From Eubacteriales Family XIII. Incertae Sedis bacterium (GTDB lineage: Bacteria > Bacillota > Clostridia > Peptostreptococcales > Anaerovoracaceae), in the NCBI GenBank assembly GCA_031257215.1, contig JAIRPC010000125.1, positions 1-6,967 of the forward strand: a DNA stretch of 6,967 bases, written 5' to 3'. The translations under genes and the position numbers were made by a program. Numbering within the stretch: position 1 is the first letter of the stretch; the number at the start of each line of letters is the position of its first letter. The notes below the pieces were generated by a model. That model saw nothing but the letters and a program-made list of their open reading frames with translations, had not been told where the DNA came from and ran no database searches. Positions 4,365 through 6,967 of the stretch are shown here, piece by piece.

Positions 4365-6967
4365 TTGGCTGATGACGGGCGTTATAAACGCGGCAAAGAC
4401 GGAATAGACGATTTTTTTGATCGTTTCAATGATATAGGTAGACAGGATAGTTCCACTCGCGGCTCGGGCGGAAGATCTCAGAGCCGCAGTGCGGGCGGCA
4501 ATGCCCAGGGAGGCAGGGCGCAGAGTCGCAGTGCCAGCGGCAGGTCTATGCGAGGCGGCAGCTTGTCGGGGCGCGGCGGCCGCAAGGCATCTGCTGGCAG
4601 CGCGGCGGAGCGAGGTGTCGGCCGCAGTGGGCGGCGCGGCACCAGGACAGCTACGGACTCGCCGCGCAGATCCGTCGCGGCAGGGCGCGGCGCCAAGCCC
4701 GCCGCATCGGTGGATCAGGATTATCGCCAGGACGGTATCCCTCGCCGCAGCAAAACGGCTACAAGGCGCAGCCGCTCGCCTGAGGGCAGGCGGGGGCTGC
4801 CTGGGCGTTTTGGCAAGGATCACCGCGGCGCGCGCAAACGCAGCAAGCATCCGGTATTGAAGGGCATCATCACTGTTATGTTCATCCTCGTGCTGGTTCT
4901 GATCGCTGGCGGCGTGCTGTATGTGTACAGCGCGATAAAGGATCTCGAACCAGTGGATCCAAAGACCATTGAAACCAGTCTGAGCGTTTCGTCCACCATG
5001 TACGACAGCAGCGGCAAGGTGATAAAGAACATCTATTTTGGAAACGGGCAGCGGGAGATGGTGGCGTATGAACAGTTGCCTGAAAACCTGAAAAACGCCT
5101 TTATCGCGATAGAGGACAAGACCTTTGAAACACACCACGGGTTCAATTTCGTCCGCATTATCGGCGCATTGAAAGAAAGCCTGACGGGCGGCGGGCGCGC
5201 GAGTGCCACGAGCACGATAACCCAGCAGCTGGCGCGAAACATATGGCTAACGGACAAACAGTATGACTACGACTACAAGCGCAAGATACAGGAGGCGTAC
5301 TACGCCGTCCAGCTGGAAAACAACCTGTCCAAGAATGAGATACTTACAGACTACCTGAACACCATCTCGCTAGGCTACCATAGCCTTGGCGTCGGCATAG
5401 CCTCCAAAAATTATTTCAACAAGAACGTGGAGGATCTCGATTTGGTCGAGTGCGCCGCGCTTGCGAGCCTGCCCAAATCGCCTACGGGCCTAGCCATGAT
5501 AACCACCCGCGCCAAGGGCACTGTGGCGAAGGACGACCCGAACCTGCTTTTGAACGGAGAGATGTACGACTATCTCTACAACGACGCGGTGATCCCCAGG
5601 TTGAAGCTGGTTTTGGACAATATGCTGGACCAGGGCAAGATAACCAAGTCCGAGTACGATGCCGCCATTGTGGAGAAAGACAACCTGCGCGACCACCTGC
5701 ACCCCTCGGAATCCGAAATCGTAGGCGACGCGGATGCCGCGTTCTTTGCGGACTGGGCGTTGAACAACGTGGCGGAAAACCTGCTGAAAGAATACGGCGA
5801 CAAATACAAGGACTTGCAGGAGGCGAAGAACGCCATCTATATCAACGGGCTTCAAATCCACACCACTTTTAACAGAAAAATGCAACGCGCCGCTATCGAC
5901 GAGATCAACGACCCCGACAATTATCCGGGCATCAGAAACATCAAAAAGGACGACAACGGCAATATCCTGAACGATAAAGGAGGGCTGGTGCTGTTCAAAT
6001 ACTCGAATATTATCGGCAAGAAGGGCAATTTCACCTTCCGCGACGGCGAGGCGAAGATAAACCCGGACGGCAGCCTGACCATCTATAAGGGGTACCGCCT
6101 GAACATCTACCAGACGACGGTGGACAGCAAGCCAGATGTCAGCATAGAATTCAAGGACATGTACACGCAGGACGATAACGGCAAGCTGTATATCATCAAC
6201 GGCGGAGTGATAAATATACCGCAGGACTACAAGACGGCGGACAGCGACGGCAACTGTGTGGTGTCCGCGAATTTCTTCGTGGACGAGGGCACTAAGGACA
6301 TGATCAAGGTGGGCAAGAAGATAGCCATACCGAAGTCGAGCTATTCGTTGAAGCAGAAGGTCATACAGCCGCAGGGCGCGGCCGTGATCATGAGCGGCTC
6401 GACCGGGCGGGTCTACGCTATGGTCGGCGGCAGGGGCGTCACGGGCGAGATGAACTATAACAGGGCGTTGGAGCCGAGGCAGCCAGGCTCCTGCATGAAG
6501 CCCATAGGCACATACGGCCCCGCCATACAGATGAGTGCCGAGAAAGAGAAGATCGAGGACGGCGAGAAATCGTTCGGCGAATACTGGTCGCCGCTCAGCG
6601 TCATAGTTGACGAGGAATACAAATACAAGGGCAAGGTTTGGCCCAAGAACTGGTACGGCGGTTACAGAGGGCCTACCACCTTCCGCAAATCCGTGGAGCA
6701 GTCCATGAACGTCAACGCGGTCAAGGTGCAGATGAATATCGGTGCTGACAGATCCGTGGATTTCCTGCACAAGCTCGGTATTACGACGCTCGTTGAAAAA
6801 GGCAGCACCAACGACCTCGGCCCCGCAGCGCTCGCGCTCGGCGGCATGACGAAGGGCACCAAACCCATAGAGATGGCGTCCGCATACGCCGCGTTCGCGA
6901 ACGAGGGCGTCAGGGTGGAGCCGATAGCGTACACCGAGGTGCTCGACCGCAACGGCAATGTCATCCT
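4365..6967 (+). CDS. class A penicillin-binding protein, bifunctional transglycosylase/transpeptidase (3' end beyond window)
   Basis: This membrane-anchored enzyme polymerises lipid II into glycan strands and cross-links the stem peptides outside the cell. The window holds 867 codons and two further bases. Residues 1-160 form a basic Arg/Ser/Gly-rich cytoplasmic tail, followed by one membrane anchor at about 166-190. The GT51 domain shows EDKTFETHHGF (catalytic Glu250), STITQQLARN (283-292), RKIQEAYYAVQLE (306-318, with Glu310), EILTDYLNTISLG (325-337) and ECAALASLPKSPT (362-374). An extracellular insert, about 515-665, resembles the OB-like domain of Gram-positive PBPs. The transpeptidase has SxxK as SCMK (709-712, nucleophile Ser709) and SxN as SMN (780-782). 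The KTG motif should lie just past the window edge. The TTG start at 4365 rests on AGGAG at 4352-4356 and an upstream in-frame stop. The gene has its own promoter and is probably regulated with cell-wall demand. It is PBP1A/PonA-like, but I do not assign a specific symbol. Confidence 0.95.
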   Translation, partial: MADDGRYKRGKDGIDDFFDRFNDIGRQDSSTRGSGGRSQSRSAGGNAQGGRAQSRSASGRSMRGGSLSGRGGRKASAGSAAERGVGRSGRRGTRTATDSPRRSVAAGRGAKPAASVDQDYRQDGIPRRSKTATRRSRSPEGRRGLPGRFGKDHRGARKRSKHPVLKGIITVMFILVLVLIAGGVLYVYSAIKDLEPVDPKTIETSLSVSSTMYDSSGKVIKNIYFGNGQREMVAYEQLPENLKNAFIAIEDKTFETHHGFNFVRIIGALKESLTGGGRASATSTITQQLARNIWLTDKQYDYDYKRKIQEAYYAVQLENNLSKNEILTDYLNTISLGYHSLGVGIASKNYFNKNVEDLDLVECAALASLPKSPTGLAMITTRAKGTVAKDDPNLLLNGEMYDYLYNDAVIPRLKLVLDNMLDQGKITKSEYDAAIVEKDNLRDHLHPSESEIVGDADAAFFADWALNNVAENLLKEYGDKYKDLQEAKNAIYINGLQIHTTFNRKMQRAAIDEINDPDNYPGIRNIKKDDNGNILNDKGGLVLFKYSNIIGKKGNFTFRDGEAKINPDGSLTIYKGYRLNIYQTTVDSKPDVSIEFKDMYTQDDNGKLYIINGGVINIPQDYKTADSDGNCVVSANFFVDEGTKDMIKVGKKIAIPKSSYSLKQKVIQPQGAAVIMSGSTGRVYAMVGGRGVTGEMNYNRALEPRQPGSCMKPIGTYGPAIQMSAEKEKIEDGEKSFGEYWSPLSVIVDEEYKYKGKVWPKNWYGGYRGPTTFRKSVEQSMNVNAVKVQMNIGADRSVDFLHKLGITTLVEKGSTNDLGPAALALGGMTKGTKPIEMASAYAAFANEGVRVEPIAYTEVLDRNGNVI
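4479..4543 (+). repeat. imperfect repeat of 42-base period in the PBP cytoplasmic tail
   Basis: The 23 bases at 4479-4501 recur at 4521-4543 with 19 matches, an offset of 42 bases (14 codons). Both copies code for QSRSA (residues 39-43 and 53-57) followed by a small-residue stretch. A shorter echo of the core, CGCAGTG, occurs near 4623. The repeat suggests that the basic tail grew by duplication. Confidence 0.6.

Noticed and set aside
5490..6770. Open 426-codon frame on the - strand, antisense to the PBP
   Set aside because: The + strand carries clear GT51 and transpeptidase motifs throughout. The antisense frame is open because of G+C-biased third positions; its protein is a low-information His/Val/Arg-rich mix with no recognisable domain.

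Overview
The window is about 7 kb of bacterial chromosome with every gene on the + strand: ruvA (missing only the first base of its start codon), ruvB, queA, an MFS transporter, and the first 867 codons of a class A penicillin-binding protein (PBP). The ruvA-ruvB-queA order is the usual arrangement in Bacillota. Together with a PBP of Gram-positive type (long basic cytoplasmic tail, OB-like insert) and a WalR-type direct repeat in front of it, this suggests a fairly GC-rich member of the Clostridia or a relative. That placement is inference; nothing here identifies a species. I see no tRNA, rRNA, CRISPR array, insertion sequence or integrase.

Region 1 (1-2950) is a compact housekeeping block. 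RuvA and RuvB form the Holliday-junction branch-migration motor, and QueA carries out the ribosyl-transfer step of queuosine synthesis on tRNA. A possible 8-codon minicistron bridges the ruvB stop and the queA start exactly. QueA carries two low-complexity insertions, each with internal direct repeats, which make it longer than the E. coli enzyme.

Region 2 (about 2951-4364) is clearly richer in A+T. Hand counts give 23/60 G+C at 3121-3180 and 16/60 at 3601-3660, against 32/60 at 1201-1260 and 35/60 at 2461-2520. It holds one 12-helix MFS transporter in the place where tgt often follows queA. This looks like a later insertion or an acquired gene.

The 120 bases between the MFS stop and the PBP start are the most interesting part. 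They contain an exact TGTAAA-N5-TGTAAA repeat (the form of the WalR cell-wall regulator box), a strong extended -10 promoter, and a perfect 11-bp inverted repeat. The right arm of that repeat contains the PBP Shine-Dalgarno sequence. The left arm lies upstream of the promoter, so only read-through RNA from the MFS gene could fold to hide the ribosome site. The left arm can also pair with a nearer 7-base partner.

Region 3 (4365-end) is the PBP. It starts at a TTG codon and has an Arg/Ser/Gly-rich cytoplasmic tail of about 160 residues, one membrane anchor, a GT51 glycosyltransferase domain and a transpeptidase domain. The window ends before the KTG motif.
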